Below the pieces are notes generated by a model, which did no database searches, had not been told where the DNA came from, and saw only the letters and a list, made by a program, of their open reading frames with translations. A stretch of DNA of 39,727 nt from Pseudomonadota bacterium (lineage in GTDB: Bacteria; Verrucomicrobiota; Verrucomicrobiia; Limisphaerales; SXTU01): the NCBI GenBank assembly GCA_009922615.1, contig RFVF01000003.1:77069-116795 (forward strand). The letters are read 5' to 3'. Within the stretch, counting starts at the first letter, position 1. Each line of letters begins with the position of its first letter. Position numbers and translations under genes: made by a program. Shown in pieces: positions 19,096 to 30,765 of the stretch.

Positions 19096-19374
19096 ATGAG
19101 CCGGTGCCGCGTGCAGATCAGTTACACCGGGCGCGTGCAAGGCGTCGGGTTTCGCTACACCGTGAAGCAGGTGGCGGCTGGATATGAGTTGACGGGCACG
19201 GTGCGGAATCTGCCCGATGGCCGGGTGGAGTTGGTGGCCGAAGGCGCGCGGGCTGAGTTGGAAGCGTTTCGGCAAGGCATCCGTGACGCCGGGCTGGATG
19301 GGTTCATCCGGCACGAGGACGTCCAGTGGGCCGAGGCCCGCAGTGAGTTTCGCAGTTTTGAAATAGTTCGATAA
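19096..19374 (+). CDS. acyP: Acylphosphatase
   Basis: A 92-residue acylphosphatase, the normal family size, which hydrolyses acyl phosphates such as acetyl phosphate or carbamoyl phosphate in the cytoplasm. The signature GRVQGVGFRY holds the catalytic Arg20, and GTVRNLPDGRVEL holds Asn38. The frame is open from a GTG at 19084; the ATG at 19096 gives the usual length. The metallophosphoesterase gene follows after 12 bases, so they likely share a transcript. Confidence 0.95.
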   Translation: MSRCRVQISYTGRVQGVGFRYTVKQVAAGYELTGTVRNLPDGRVELVAEGARAELEAFRQGIRDAGLDGFIRHEDVQWAEARSEFRSFEIVR

Positions 19375-19386
19375 GAACGCCGCTCA

Positions 19387-20109
19387 ATGAAATACGCGAT
19401 CATCGCCGACATCCACGCGAACTGGGAGGGTCTCCAGACCGTCTTGGCAGATGCGCAGGCCAACAAGGTCACCCATTACGCCTGCCTCGGCGATGTCATC
19501 GGTTACAACGCCAACCCGAAGGAATGCCTGGATGTCATCCGCTCCATGGGTATGCCCGTGGTCAAGGGCAACCACGATGAATACTGCTCGGTGGACTCGG
19601 CACTCGAAGGCTTCAACCCCCACGCCGCCGAAGCCGTTAACTGGACCCGCTCCCAGCTCTCCGAGGACGACATCCTCTGGCTGCGCGAGATGCGTTATAT
19701 CCGCCTCGTCGCCAACTTCACCATCGTCCACGCGACGCTCGATGGCCCCAAACGCTGGGGCTACGTGTTTGACAAGCTCGCCGCCGCCGCCAGCTTCACC
19801 TACCAGAATACCGGCGTCTGCTTCTTCGGCCACACGCACGTGCCGGTCGCCTTTGTGCGCGATGCGACCGTGCGCGGCGGCACCTACTCGAAGTTCAAGG
19901 TCGAGGCCGGCAAAAAATATTTCGTCAACGTCGGCAGCGTCGGCCAGCCCCGCGATGGCAACCCCAAGTGCGCCTACGTCATCTACGACATGGATGAGCA
20001 GACCATTGAGCTGCGTCGCCTCGACTACGACATTGCCACCGCGCAGGCCAAGATCCGCGCCGCCGGGCTGCCCGAGCGCCTCGCCGAACGTCTCGCATTG
20101 GGCAAGTGA
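19387..20109 (+). CDS. Metallophosphoesterase (YfcE/calcineurin-like)
   Basis: A 240-residue calcineurin-like phosphoesterase with all metal-binding motifs: ADIHAN (Asp8, His10), CLGDVIGYN, VKGNHDEY, a histidine in TIVHATL and FFGHTHVP. It is expected to bind two metal ions and cleave a phosphomonoester or phosphodiester in the cytoplasm. SVGQPRDGNPKCAYVIYD is typical of the group related to MJ0936/YfcE, but the substrate is not known. It is the last gene before a strong terminator. Confidence 0.92.
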   Translation: MKYAIIADIHANWEGLQTVLADAQANKVTHYACLGDVIGYNANPKECLDVIRSMGMPVVKGNHDEYCSVDSALEGFNPHAAEAVNWTRSQLSEDDILWLREMRYIRLVANFTIVHATLDGPKRWGYVFDKLAAAASFTYQNTGVCFFGHTHVPVAFVRDATVRGGTYSKFKVEAGKKYFVNVGSVGQPRDGNPKCAYVIYDMDEQTIELRRLDYDIATAQAKIRAAGLPERLAERLALGK

Positions 20110-20149
20110 GGCCGCGGAGAAGCACTGCAGGCGCAAAATCCTTTCCGCG

Positions 20150-20184
20150 AACGCGTCCGACTCCCTCGGACGCGTTTCTGTTTT
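20150..20184 (+). terminator. Intrinsic terminator after the metallophosphoesterase
   Basis: A perfect 11-bp stem (AACGCGTCCGA with TCGGACGCGTT) encloses the loop CTCCC and is followed by TCTGTTTT. It lies 40 bases after the stop codon and is the clearest rho-independent terminator in the window. Confidence 0.88.
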
Positions 20185-20254
20185 CAGGGTCCAGTGCCGC
20201 TAATTTTTTGTGCCTTCTGCGCCTTTTCGTGGCTAGTCTTCCGCCCTCTTTGCG

Positions 20255-21271
20255 GTGAAAGTTCTCATCCTCAAACCCAGCTCGCTCGGCGACGTGGTGC
20301 AAGCGATGCCGCTCCTGCGGCTGCTCAAGCAGCATCACCCCGACGCGCAAGTGGACTGGTGGCTCGCCGCCGAACTGCGGCCGTTGCTGCAAGGTGACCC
20401 CGACCTGACGAACATCCTCTCGTTTGAGCGCCGCCGCTGGCGTTCCCCCGCCTATTGGCCAGAGGGCCTCGCGCAAATCCGCGCCCTGCGGGCCGCGCAC
20501 TACGACTGGGTCATTGACCTGCAAGGCCTCGCCCGCAGCGCGCTTTTCGCGTGGCTGGCGAACGGCGCGTTCACCATTGGCCTCGAGCTTGAGCGCGAAG
20601 GTGCGCACCTCGCCTACGACCAAGCCGTCCCGCGCCCGCGCGACGCCCAGCACGCCGTGGACTGGTATCTCGCCGTCGCCCTCGCGCTCGGCATCCCCAC
20701 GCACGACCGCTTCGAGTGGCTGCCACAGCGGACTGAAATCACCGCGGCAGTCGAGGTGAAGTGGCCGCGCGACAACTTTCGCTGGCTCGGCATCAATCCC
20801 GGCGCGCGCTGGGACAACAAGCGCTGGCCCACCGAGCACTTCGCCGAGCTAGTGCGCCGACTCGCGGCGGCGAATGTGAATTTCCGCTTCGCTCTCCTCG
20901 GTGGCCCGGACGATTGGCAACTCACCGAAACCATCCGGCGCGCCGCACCCGACCGTTGCGTGAACTTCGCCGGTCGCACGCAATTGCCTGAGCTCATCGA
21001 AGTGCTCCGTCGCTGCGACCTACTCGTCACCAACGACACCGGCCCCATGCACCTCGCCGCCGCGCTGCGCACACCGGTCATTTCCCTCTTCGGCCCCACG
21101 CGCCCCGACCAGACCGGGCCCTACGGCCAGGAACAATTCGCGTTGAGTCATCCGCTCCCCTGCGCGCCGTGCATGAAGAGCCGCTGTCATTGGGCTGAAT
21201 CGCTCGCCTGTTTGCGCGGGATCCAACCTGAGCAAGTTGCAGCGACGGTGCTCGGTCGGCTGGCCAGCTGA
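20255..21271 (+). CDS. Glycosyltransferase family 9 (ADP-heptose:LPS heptosyltransferase type)
   Basis: A 338-residue GT9 protein starting with GTG. The N-terminal VLILKPSSLGDVVQAMPLLR and the C-terminal LLVTNDTGPMHLAAALRTPVISLFGPT are the two signature blocks; WLGINPGARWDNKRWPTEHFAEL is the expected middle segment. Enzymes of this family add heptose to the lipopolysaccharide core from ADP-heptose at the inner face of the inner membrane, which fits a Gram-negative organism. WaaF versus WaaC cannot be decided. Its stop lies one base from the stop of the convergent clpB gene. Confidence 0.9.
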   Translation: MKVLILKPSSLGDVVQAMPLLRLLKQHHPDAQVDWWLAAELRPLLQGDPDLTNILSFERRRWRSPAYWPEGLAQIRALRAAHYDWVIDLQGLARSALFAWLANGAFTIGLELEREGAHLAYDQAVPRPRDAQHAVDWYLAVALALGIPTHDRFEWLPQRTEITAAVEVKWPRDNFRWLGINPGARWDNKRWPTEHFAELVRRLAAANVNFRFALLGGPDDWQLTETIRRAAPDRCVNFAGRTQLPELIEVLRRCDLLVTNDTGPMHLAAALRTPVISLFGPTRPDQTGPYGQEQFALSHPLPCAPCMKSRCHWAESLACLRGIQPEQVAATVLGRLAS

Positions 21272-21272
21272 A

Positions 21273-23876
<2,604 letters not shown>

Positions 23877-23986
23877 GCTGACTCACCCTGCACCGGGAGT
23901 GCCAGTGGCGACAGCGTTGGAATTGGCGGGAAAGCCGCGTGAATTGCCTGTCTCGGAAGATTCCGACCGTGCCGAACGCGTCACGC

Positions 23987-24040
23987 CTGCGCCGCGTTGG
24001 CGCAGCTCCACCGTCAGTGGCCACGCTCGTGAGAGCGTGG
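23987..24040. repeat. Two short hairpins between the DUF1080 gene and clpB
   Basis: CTGCGCC pairs with GGCGCAG around GCGTT at 23987-24005, and CCACGCTC pairs perfectly with GAGCGTGG around GTGA at 24021-24040. The second lies 22 bases after the DUF1080 stop. They may help end that transcript, but neither has a T-run; the second looks like a dispersed repeat. Confidence 0.5.
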
Positions 24041-24061
24041 GGAGAGCCAGCCAGGAACTGA

Positions 24062-24841
24062 TCAGAAATCCGTGTTCGCGTCCTTGAGATCGAGCTCCTT
24101 GAGCCACGCGTTGCGATAGCGCACATCGTGGCCTTCGCACTGAAGCTTGAGTCCCTGCGGCGAATCCGTAATGCCCTTGCCGCCGTCGTTGCCACCGTCC
24201 ACGCCGGAGTTCGCGCCACCCCAGACCTGGTTGATTTCAACGTTCTTGTGGACCTTCTCGCCATTGAAATACATCGTGACCATCGCCTTCTCCACGCGCT
24301 TGCCATCCTTGAAGCGAGCGGCACGAAAGACGATGTCGTAGCTGTTCCATTTGCCGAGACCGGCGAAGCAGTGATACGGCGATTCGGTCTCGTTGATTAC
24401 CGCGCCCATGCCGTGCTTGGTCTTGTCGCCCTCCATGATCTGAATCTCATAGCGGTTTTGGAGATACACGCCGCTGTTACCGCGCGAGTTCATCACGCAG
24501 AACTCAATGTGCAGACGGAAGTCGCGGTAAGCTTTCTTGGTCACGATGTCCGCCGTGCCGAACTTGCCACCGAGCGCAACAGGGTCATCGGTCTGGACCA
24601 CGGTCTGGCCCTTGTCCACGGGGTCGTCCACGATCTTCCACTTGATCGGGAGCGAGGAAGCGAAGCGCGGCCCCTGCCAGTAAGTCCACTTTTCATCCAA
24701 CATCTTGCGGGAACCATCAATGATGACCTCCGCGCCGGCGACGGGCTTGGCTCCGACGCCGATGTTCGCATCAGCGGCGGAAGCGGATACCACGGTGAAA
24801 AGGATCGAGCCAAGGAACGGAAGCAAACAACGCAGTTTCAT
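24062..24841 (-). CDS. Secreted DUF1080 (3-keto-disaccharide hydrolase-like) protein
   Basis: About 259 residues. A signal peptide (MKLRCLLPFLGSILFTVVSASA) precedes a concanavalin-like DUF1080 domain: ADIVTKKAYRDFRLHIEF, NSGVYLQNRYEIQIME and a C-terminal GLKLQCEGHDVRYRNAWLKEL. Some members hydrolyse 3-keto-glycosides, and the domain is abundant in Planctomycetes and Verrucomicrobia. The true substrate is unknown. The ATG at 24841 is preferred over an earlier in-frame start because the signal peptide begins there. It follows the PHP-domain gene by 82 bases on the same strand. Confidence 0.88.
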   Translation of the reverse strand: MKLRCLLPFLGSILFTVVSASAADANIGVGAKPVAGAEVIIDGSRKMLDEKWTYWQGPRFASSLPIKWKIVDDPVDKGQTVVQTDDPVALGGKFGTADIVTKKAYRDFRLHIEFCVMNSRGNSGVYLQNRYEIQIMEGDKTKHGMGAVINETESPYHCFAGLGKWNSYDIVFRAARFKDGKRVEKAMVTMYFNGEKVHKNVEINQVWGGANSGVDGGNDGGKGITDSPQGLKLQCEGHDVRYRNAWLKELDLKDANTDF

Positions 24842-24923
24842 AATCAGTGATGTGGGTGGGTTTATCGCATGAACCAGGCCGGGGTGTAAACTCACAAGCT
24901 GGCAAAAGTCTGGTTGTGCGGGG

Positions 24924-27539
24924 CTACTTCTTCTTCGCCTTGGCCTTCGGCTCGCTCGTGGTGGGCGGCGTGGGTGCGGCTTTCGCGGCGGCGTGGCGTT
25001 CCAACGCGGCGCGGGCTTCGTCGAGCGAGACCTTCGTCGTCAGCGGGAAGCCGAGCGTGTCGCCGTTGGGCTTGAAGCCGCCGCCGTCCACGTCGCACCA
25101 AATCGGGTTGTGGTAGGCAATGGGCTTGAGCTTCGCCTGCGGGCTCGTGCCGTAGCCGGTCTTCAAATCAAAGTTCTCCCCCGCCGCCACGACGATCAGA
25201 TGTGCATCCTCGGACAACGGCACGTCAATCGTGCGATCGAACTTCACCACGCCGTTCGCGAACCAGTCCGGATGCGTCGCGCGCGTGAAGTTCAGCTTCG
25301 GCTCGGCTCGGCCGTTCACCAGCACCTGCACGCGATCGATGTCAATCCAGTCGGTGCACTGCACGCGCACCTTCAGCTTCACGCCGCCGGTCGCGCGGAC
25401 GGTGCCGCCGGGCAACGTGCCGTCCTCGGTCTGCACTTGGAGGAACGGTCCGGTGGTCAGGTAGCTGCGGCCTTCCTTCGCGTGGCGGCTGTTCTCGCGC
25501 CAGTCAATCTTCGCCGGCTCGTCGCTCGCGCTGGGCATATACATCCGCCAGCCGCCGACGCCGTTGCCATAAACGGAGTGCGCGTCGCACACGGCCACGC
25601 CGACGTAGCGATGACCCTTGTTCAGCAGTTGCAGCCAGACGAACTCGCGCTGAACCCGCACCGCGTCGCGGCCCGTCTTCGAGTCCTTCGCGATGGTGTA
25701 AGGCACGCCGCTGAGGATGCTGCTCATACTGTAGTTTTCCGTCTCGACGCCATCAATCATCAGCGGCAGGCCGATGAAGCCGCCGTCCGCGCGCCCGTCG
25801 CCGTCGCGGTCGGTAAAGTTCGCGACCATGTCCGGGTGGTTAATTTGAATCCACCGCGCTGGCTCGGGCTTCTGGAAGTCGCGCAACGTCGCCGCCGTGA
25901 TGCGCGGGTCGGGGCTCCAGACGGGCGCACCATTATCTTGCGTGAGCGGCACGGGCTCGAAGGGGAAGGAGTTGAAGTGCGCCGCGCTGCCGGTGAGTTC
26001 GAGACCGGGCACGGTCTGGATGAAGTTCGTCAGCCCGAGGCGGACGATGTGCGGCCGCCAGTCGTAGAGGCGGTTGTGCTCGGTGGTCGGCGCGAACTCG
26101 ATGCCTTCGGCGACGAGGTTGATGATGCGGTCGTCGGTGCCGCAGGTGTTGTCGCCGCTGGGCGTGGAGTGGTTGTGGTAGTCCGCGCTCACCCAGCCGC
26201 GCGTGTCCACGAGGCGCTTCAAGACGCCCTTCACCGTCGCGGTCTGGCCGGCAGCGAGCTTCACGGTCTGGCGCAAGTGGCCGAACTCAATGCCGCGCGT
26301 GACGACGACTTCGTAATCGCCCGGCGGCAGCGGCTGGCGGAACTGGCCGTTGGCCGAGTGATACTGGTCCACGCAACCGGCGGCGCGGTTCTGTGGGCCG
26401 AGGTTGGGCACCTTCGTGCCGTTGACGCCGATGAACTGGGCTTTGCAGGGAATGGGCTGGCCGTTCTCGCCACGAATGTCGAAGGCGATGGCGGATTGCG
26501 CCTTCAGCACCGCGCTGAACTTCGCCGCTTGGCCAGTCGTGACGTTGACTTTGACCAACGTCGCCTCACGACCGAGGTCGGCGATTTCAAGTTCCTGTTC
26601 ACCCGCAGCGAGCCACAGGCTGACTTCACCCGCCGCGCTCGGATACGCCGCCGGTCGGTTCGTGGAAGCGCCCGGCGCAACCGCCGTCACGATGCGCGCG
26701 GTGGCGATGGCTTTGCCCGCGCTGTCCTTCACTGTGCCGCTGACAACGCCGCCAGCTTCGCCGCGAAACGCCCTCACCACGCCCATCGCCTGCAACGGTG
26801 ACGTGCCGACCGCGACGAAGCGCGCGAAGGAAATCTCTTGTCCCGGCTTGAGTTCAAGTTCGGTCGGCGGCGCTTTCATGCCATCGCGCTCCACCCATGC
26901 TCGCGCGTAACCCGCCTTGTCCGCCGGGTCCACGGCGTCGGCCCAAGCGATGTCGCCCGTCGTGCCGGTGCTGGTGAACGTCACCCAGCGGTCGTCCACC
27001 GTGCCCTTGCGCGTGTCCTTGCCGGCGTTGCGATACGTGGTGACGACGAGCACGCCCTGCCAGCCGTCGCGCAGGCGATACTCGTGGCGCTTGTAAAGGC
27101 CGCCGTTGTTCGGCGAGGTGACGACGGTTTCGATAACCGCTTCGCCGTCCTTGCCATCCTTGGCCACGCGCACCCACGAGACCGGCCCCTGCTGGCCGCT
27201 GGGCAAGAAGCAGGTGAGCTGGTCGTTGTGCGCGCCGCGCAGCGTGAGGTCGTAGAGGCAGCCGGGGGAAATGCCGTTGGTGCCGTAGAACGTGCTCATG
27301 TTCGCGCGGCGCAACGGTAGGTTTGCGGAGATGACGGCCTCGATCTTGTCATTGCGCAGCACGAAGTCGCCGATGATGCCGTCGGCTTCCTTGCCGCGCG
27401 GGAGCTGGTCTTTGTTGTCCGGGCCGATTTCGAAGGCTTCCGGTGCGGCGAAGAGCGCGAGTGCGAACGCAAGGTTCAGTGTAGCGGTTGCGACAATTGC
27501 GGACAGTCGTTGGCGGGCAGCGGGGAACAGGAGGCGCAT
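24924..27539 (-). CDS. Secreted CehA/McbA-type metallohydrolase with PHP domain
   Basis: About 871 residues. A signal peptide with a hydrophobic stretch ending in ALFAAP is followed by a long beta-rich N-terminal half containing a carboxypeptidase regulatory-like module (SGTVKDSAGKAIATARI) and a second similar segment (RQPLPPGDYEVVVTRG). The PHP metallophosphoesterase-like domain starts at SADYHNHSTPSGD, with His455 and His457 as likely metal ligands, and continues with APTTEHNRLYDW and CDAHSVYG. CehA and McbA are carbaryl hydrolase and a related protein; here the substrate is unknown. The C-terminus is lysine/alanine-rich. The ATG at 27539 is preferred because the signal peptide follows it. 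Confidence 0.85.
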   Translation of the reverse strand: MRLLFPAARQRLSAIVATATLNLAFALALFAAPEAFEIGPDNKDQLPRGKEADGIIGDFVLRNDKIEAVISANLPLRRANMSTFYGTNGISPGCLYDLTLRGAHNDQLTCFLPSGQQGPVSWVRVAKDGKDGEAVIETVVTSPNNGGLYKRHEYRLRDGWQGVLVVTTYRNAGKDTRKGTVDDRWVTFTSTGTTGDIAWADAVDPADKAGYARAWVERDGMKAPPTELELKPGQEISFARFVAVGTSPLQAMGVVRAFRGEAGGVVSGTVKDSAGKAIATARIVTAVAPGASTNRPAAYPSAAGEVSLWLAAGEQELEIADLGREATLVKVNVTTGQAAKFSAVLKAQSAIAFDIRGENGQPIPCKAQFIGVNGTKVPNLGPQNRAAGCVDQYHSANGQFRQPLPPGDYEVVVTRGIEFGHLRQTVKLAAGQTATVKGVLKRLVDTRGWVSADYHNHSTPSGDNTCGTDDRIINLVAEGIEFAPTTEHNRLYDWRPHIVRLGLTNFIQTVPGLELTGSAAHFNSFPFEPVPLTQDNGAPVWSPDPRITAATLRDFQKPEPARWIQINHPDMVANFTDRDGDGRADGGFIGLPLMIDGVETENYSMSSILSGVPYTIAKDSKTGRDAVRVQREFVWLQLLNKGHRYVGVAVCDAHSVYGNGVGGWRMYMPSASDEPAKIDWRENSRHAKEGRSYLTTGPFLQVQTEDGTLPGGTVRATGGVKLKVRVQCTDWIDIDRVQVLVNGRAEPKLNFTRATHPDWFANGVVKFDRTIDVPLSEDAHLIVVAAGENFDLKTGYGTSPQAKLKPIAYHNPIWCDVDGGGFKPNGDTLGFPLTTKVSLDEARAALERHAAAKAAPTPPTTSEPKAKAKKK

Positions 27540-27667
27540 GATGGGGACTTGGACTTGTCCGGCTCGCTTCGCCTTCGACTCACCGGGGATTTTCCGTAGC
27601 ACTTTTGGCTAGATTGACTGCACGACCCTGCTTACCGTCCAGCCCAGCAAGCAACCTGACACGCGCT

Positions 27668-28132
27668 ATGGCTGAATTTTCCTTCAACTGCCCTTTCTGC
27701 AATTTGGAATTGAGCATCGACGAGTCTGGCGTTGGCCAGGAGATCGAATGTCCCGGCTGCAAGGAGGTGCTCATCATCCCGGCACCCGGCGGCGGCGGCG
27801 CGGCGGCCCCGGAGCAACGAACTCCGATCATCCCTCAAGGCGAATTTCCCGAGGCGAAAATCATCAAGAACGTCAACAAGTCCTTGGATGTCGCCGCCAA
27901 AACCGTCAAGAAGCTGCGGGTAAAATCCTTCCGCCATCACGAGCATGTGAAGGACGGGAAGGACACCTTCGATGAAGCGGTGTCCAACTTCATCGGCCAG
28001 CATCCCGAGGACGACATCGTCAGCCTGACCGGCATCCAATACACCCACCACTTGAAGGGCAAAGACGCCGAAGGCAAGGAGACGACCACGCCCATCACGG
28101 AATACGGCGTGCTGGTCCACTACAAGGCCTGA
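27668..28132 (+). CDS. Zinc-ribbon protein of unknown function
   Basis: A 154-residue protein with an N-terminal zinc ribbon: Cys8 and Cys11 in CPFC, and Cys28 and Cys31 in CPGC. A glycine/alanine linker follows, then a C-terminal domain with EHVKDGKDTFDEAVSNFIGQHPEDDIVS and a final strand EYGVLVHYKA. Such ribbons are common in verrucomicrobial proteins of unknown role. The ATG at 27668 is chosen over a TTG at 27605. It ends six bases before the next gene, so they form a likely two-gene operon. Confidence 0.75.
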   Translation: MAEFSFNCPFCNLELSIDESGVGQEIECPGCKEVLIIPAPGGGGAAAPEQRTPIIPQGEFPEAKIIKNVNKSLDVAAKTVKKLRVKSFRHHEHVKDGKDTFDEAVSNFIGQHPEDDIVSLTGIQYTHHLKGKDAEGKETTTPITEYGVLVHYKA

Positions 28133-28138
28133 GCCGCG

Positions 28139-28585
28139 ATGTCCAAGCCGGTTCCCAAACCCATCGCCCCGGCCGAGGTGCTGGAGCGGGCGCGTGCCGT
28201 GGTCAAGGCCGACCGGTTCCCTGCGCTCGCGAGCATCGACGGCGACCAACCGCGCGTGCGACCTGTCTCCCCGGTGCGCACCGATGGGTTCACCGTGTTC
28301 GTTGCGAACCTGCGGCTCTACCACAAGACCGGCGAGATCGCCGCGAACCCGAAGGTCGAGTTGTGCTACATGGATGACGAGCACAACCAGGTGCGCCTGT
28401 CCGGCGTCGCCGAAACCGTGACCGAGCGGCCCGTATTGCAGGAAATCTGGGACGCCAATCCCCTCATGCGTCAGTTTCTCGGTTCGCTCGACAATCCCCA
28501 ACTCCTCGTCTATCGCATCCGGCCCACGCGCGTCCGCTACATGCAAGAGTGGGCGCTGGAGTATCACGAAGTGCCGCTCGCGTAG
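28139..28585 (+). CDS. Pyridoxamine 5'-phosphate oxidase family flavoprotein
   Basis: A 148-residue split-barrel protein of the pyridoxamine 5'-phosphate oxidase-like family, which binds FMN or F420. FPALASIDGDQPRVRPVSPV, VANLRLYHKTGEIAANPKVELCYMD and RLSGVAETVTE are the usual strands. It is too short for true PdxH, so general-stress-like flavin oxidoreductase is more likely. It is cotranscribed with the zinc-ribbon gene. Confidence 0.85.
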   Translation: MSKPVPKPIAPAEVLERARAVVKADRFPALASIDGDQPRVRPVSPVRTDGFTVFVANLRLYHKTGEIAANPKVELCYMDDEHNQVRLSGVAETVTERPVLQEIWDANPLMRQFLGSLDNPQLLVYRIRPTRVRYMQEWALEYHEVPLA

Positions 28586-28603
28586 GAGACGACGTGCGGA
28601 GTC

Positions 28604-29182
28604 TCAGTCCGGATTGGGGTCTGGCTTCTTGGGTTTCGACTTTGGCGCGGGGAGTTTTCCGAAGTTCACCTTGCCGCCGAAATTTCCTCGCTCACGCCAA
28701 CCGAGATAAAAGCGGACGCGCGCGCCGTTGAAGGAAAGGAACGGCAACCGCAGCCAACCACAGCGCGTCACGGCCCAATTCCAGCCGCCGTCCTGTGCGA
28801 AGACCGCTTCGGGGAATTTTCCACTTCGCGTGAATGGCCGGTCGGCGACGCCGATCACGTAAAACGAAAAGTTGTGCAGCGGGTTCCGCAATTGCCAGAG
28901 CGGGCGGCGGCATATCGAACCGGGCCGATACCAATCCGGCGGCACGGGATCATCGGCGTTGCCAAACCACCAAAGCGGATTCCATTTCTGCAATCCGGGC
29001 AGCGTGGAAGCTTTCGCGACAGAAGCCGGCGGAGTCGATTTTGGAGCTGCAGTTTGGCAGCCACCGCCGAGCACCAAAGACACGGCGAGCAGAACGCGCA
29101 GGCCGGGCTTTATTAGGAAAACATGAATGCAGGAACGTGACGGCGTGCCGCCATTTCCTGCCATCCTGCTTTCCTGATTCAT
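28604..29182 (-). CDS. Predicted lipoprotein of unknown function
   Basis: About 192 residues. A hydrophobic segment (VLLAVSLVLGGGC) ends in a lipobox with Cys42 if the ATG at 29182 is used, so it should be anchored in a membrane by lipid. The mature part is rich in tryptophan (NPLWWFGN, DGGWNWAVTRCGWL) and ends in a basic proline/lysine tail. I recognise no domain. Its ATG overlaps the stop of the EVE-domain gene (ATGA). A later ATG at 29164 is also possible. Confidence 0.7.
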   Translation of the reverse strand: MNQESRMAGNGGTPSRSCIHVFLIKPGLRVLLAVSLVLGGGCQTAAPKSTPPASVAKASTLPGLQKWNPLWWFGNADDPVPPDWYRPGSICRRPLWQLRNPLHNFSFYVIGVADRPFTRSGKFPEAVFAQDGGWNWAVTRCGWLRLPFLSFNGARVRFYLGWRERGNFGGKVNFGKLPAPKSKPKKPDPNPD

Positions 29183-29592
29183 GCCTTCGTCCCGCCCAGC
29201 GCGAGCAGACGGGTGAATTGTTCCTTCGTCAGCGCAGAGACCGAGAGTCTGGATTGGCGCACGAGCGGAATGCCATTCAGCACCGCGTCGGCCTTGATGA
29301 CTTCGAGCGTCACGGGTTTGGGCAGCGGCTTCACCGGGGCGAGATCCACGCAGGACCAATCACCCTCGTCCGCCGTCGCGTCGGGATAGGCCTCCTTCGT
29401 CACCTTGGCCACGCCGACGACTTCCTTGCAGGTGACGCTGTGATAAAAGCACACGAGGTCGCCGCGTTTCATCGCGCGGAGATTCAGGCGCGCGGTGAAA
29501 TTGCGCACGCCGGTCCACGCCGTGCCGCCGTCCCGCACGAATTGCTCCCATGCGTAGGCGGCCGGTTCGGATTTCACGAGCCAGTAGTTCAT
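29179..29592 (-). CDS. EVE domain-containing protein
   Basis: A 137-residue EVE-domain protein (related to PUA and YTH folds that bind modified nucleic acid bases). MNYWLVKSEP is the diagnostic start, followed by WTGVRNFTARLNLRAMKRGDLVCFYHS and VVGVAKVTKEAYPD. Lone EVE proteins of this kind are widespread housekeeping genes in proteobacteria and others; some EVE domains join defence proteins. The frame is open far upstream, but this is antisense to holB. No defence gene is nearby. Confidence 0.93.
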   Translation of the reverse strand: MNYWLVKSEPAAYAWEQFVRDGGTAWTGVRNFTARLNLRAMKRGDLVCFYHSVTCKEVVGVAKVTKEAYPDATADEGDWSCVDLAPVKPLPKPVTLEVIKADAVLNGIPLVRQSRLSVSALTKEQFTRLLALGGTKA

Positions 29593-29739
29593 GCCCGAAG
29601 CATGCGTCGGGGCGCACCACAAGTCGAGGCGGTGGCGGCGGATGGGCGCTTGACGCTGGGCGGTTCGGCGACCATCCCGACGGTCGGCCATCTGACTTTC
29701 GCGCTCGCCAAAGCCCGTGCGCCACAGTCGAATCCGCGC

Positions 29740-30765
29740 ATGGCGTTCGCGGATTTTCCGGCCCAGCAACAGGCCGTCACGTTGCTCCAGCGCAGTCTGG
29801 CGCGTGGACGGCTTGCCCATGCCTACCTGTTCACCGGCGACGACCTCGACGAGTTGGAAGGCATGGCCCGCACGCTCGCCAAGACCCTGAACTGCCAGTC
29901 GCCCGGCCTCGGCGCTGCCAGTGATTCCTGCGACCGTTGCCTCACCTGCCAGAAAATCGAGCACCTCAACCACTCGGACGTTCAATGGATCCGGCCGGAA
30001 ATGAAGTCCCGGCAGATCAGCGTGGATCAGATCCGCGAGCTGATCCACGCGGTCAACCTCAAGCCCACCGAAGCCCAGTGGAAGGTCGTCGTCGTTGTCG
30101 CCGCCGACCGCTTGAACACGCAGGCCGCCAACGCGTTCCTCAAAACCCTCGAGGAACCGCCCAGCCGCAGCATCCTCATTCTCCTCACCGCCGAGCCGCA
30201 GCAGTTGTTGGAAACCATTCTCTCCCGCTGCCTGCGGTTGAACTTCGCCGGCGGTGGAGCCGGGAAAAAATTCACCCCGGAGCAAGTCCAGTGGCTCCGC
30301 GAGTTCGGCCTGCAACTTACCGAGCCTAAGCCAAGTTTGCTCGGCCGCTACCGCGTCCTCGGGCAATTGCTCGCCCGGCTCGCCGAGCTGAAGGACACCA
30401 TCAAGGAAACCCTCACCGAGCGTTCCCCGCTCCAGCGCTACACGGACGTGGACCCCAAGCTCGCCGAAAAATGGGAGGAGGAACTCGATGCCGCCATCGA
30501 GGCCGAATACCGCCGTCAACGCGCCGAACTCCTGCTCGCCTTGCAATGGTGGCTGCGCGACGTGTGGTTGCAAAAGCTGGGTGCCGACGCCGAGTTGGTC
30601 GCCTTCCCCGAGCTGGCCTACGCCGTCGAGGCCGTCAGCGCCCGCATCACCAACGCCGAGGCGCTCGACAACCTCCGCGTGGTGGAACAAACGCAACGGC
30701 TTCTCCGCACGAATGTCCAGGAAGCCCTCGCTCTCGAAGTCGGCCTGCTCAAGCTGCGGCTGTAG
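29740..30765 (+). CDS. holB: DNA polymerase III delta' subunit
   Basis: A 341-residue delta' subunit of the clamp loader. The AAA+ region shows AHAYLFTGDDLDELEGMARTLAKTL, where the P-loop is degenerate as expected for delta', then a zinc module with Cys52, Cys64, Cys67 and Cys70. RQISVDQIRELIHAVNLKP, NAFLKTLEEPPSRSILILLT and the SRC motif in ILSRCLRLNF follow. The ATG at 29740 gives the usual start MAFADFPAQQQAV; the frame is open for 900 bases more upstream but this is antisense to other genes. tmk, a frequent neighbour, is not in the window. Confidence 0.92.
   Translation: MAFADFPAQQQAVTLLQRSLARGRLAHAYLFTGDDLDELEGMARTLAKTLNCQSPGLGAASDSCDRCLTCQKIEHLNHSDVQWIRPEMKSRQISVDQIRELIHAVNLKPTEAQWKVVVVVAADRLNTQAANAFLKTLEEPPSRSILILLTAEPQQLLETILSRCLRLNFAGGGAGKKFTPEQVQWLREFGLQLTEPKPSLLGRYRVLGQLLARLAELKDTIKETLTERSPLQRYTDVDPKLAEKWEEELDAAIEAEYRRQRAELLLALQWWLRDVWLQKLGADAELVAFPELAYAVEAVSARITNAEALDNLRVVEQTQRLLRTNVQEALALEVGLLKLRL

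Noticed and set aside
24993-26801. 602-residue plus-strand open frame opposite the PHP-domain gene
   Set aside because: Antisense shadow; no motif.
29179-29592. EVE-domain gene as part of a defence island
   Set aside because: It is a stand-alone short EVE protein next to holB and a lipoprotein; no nuclease, methyltransferase or restriction gene is close.
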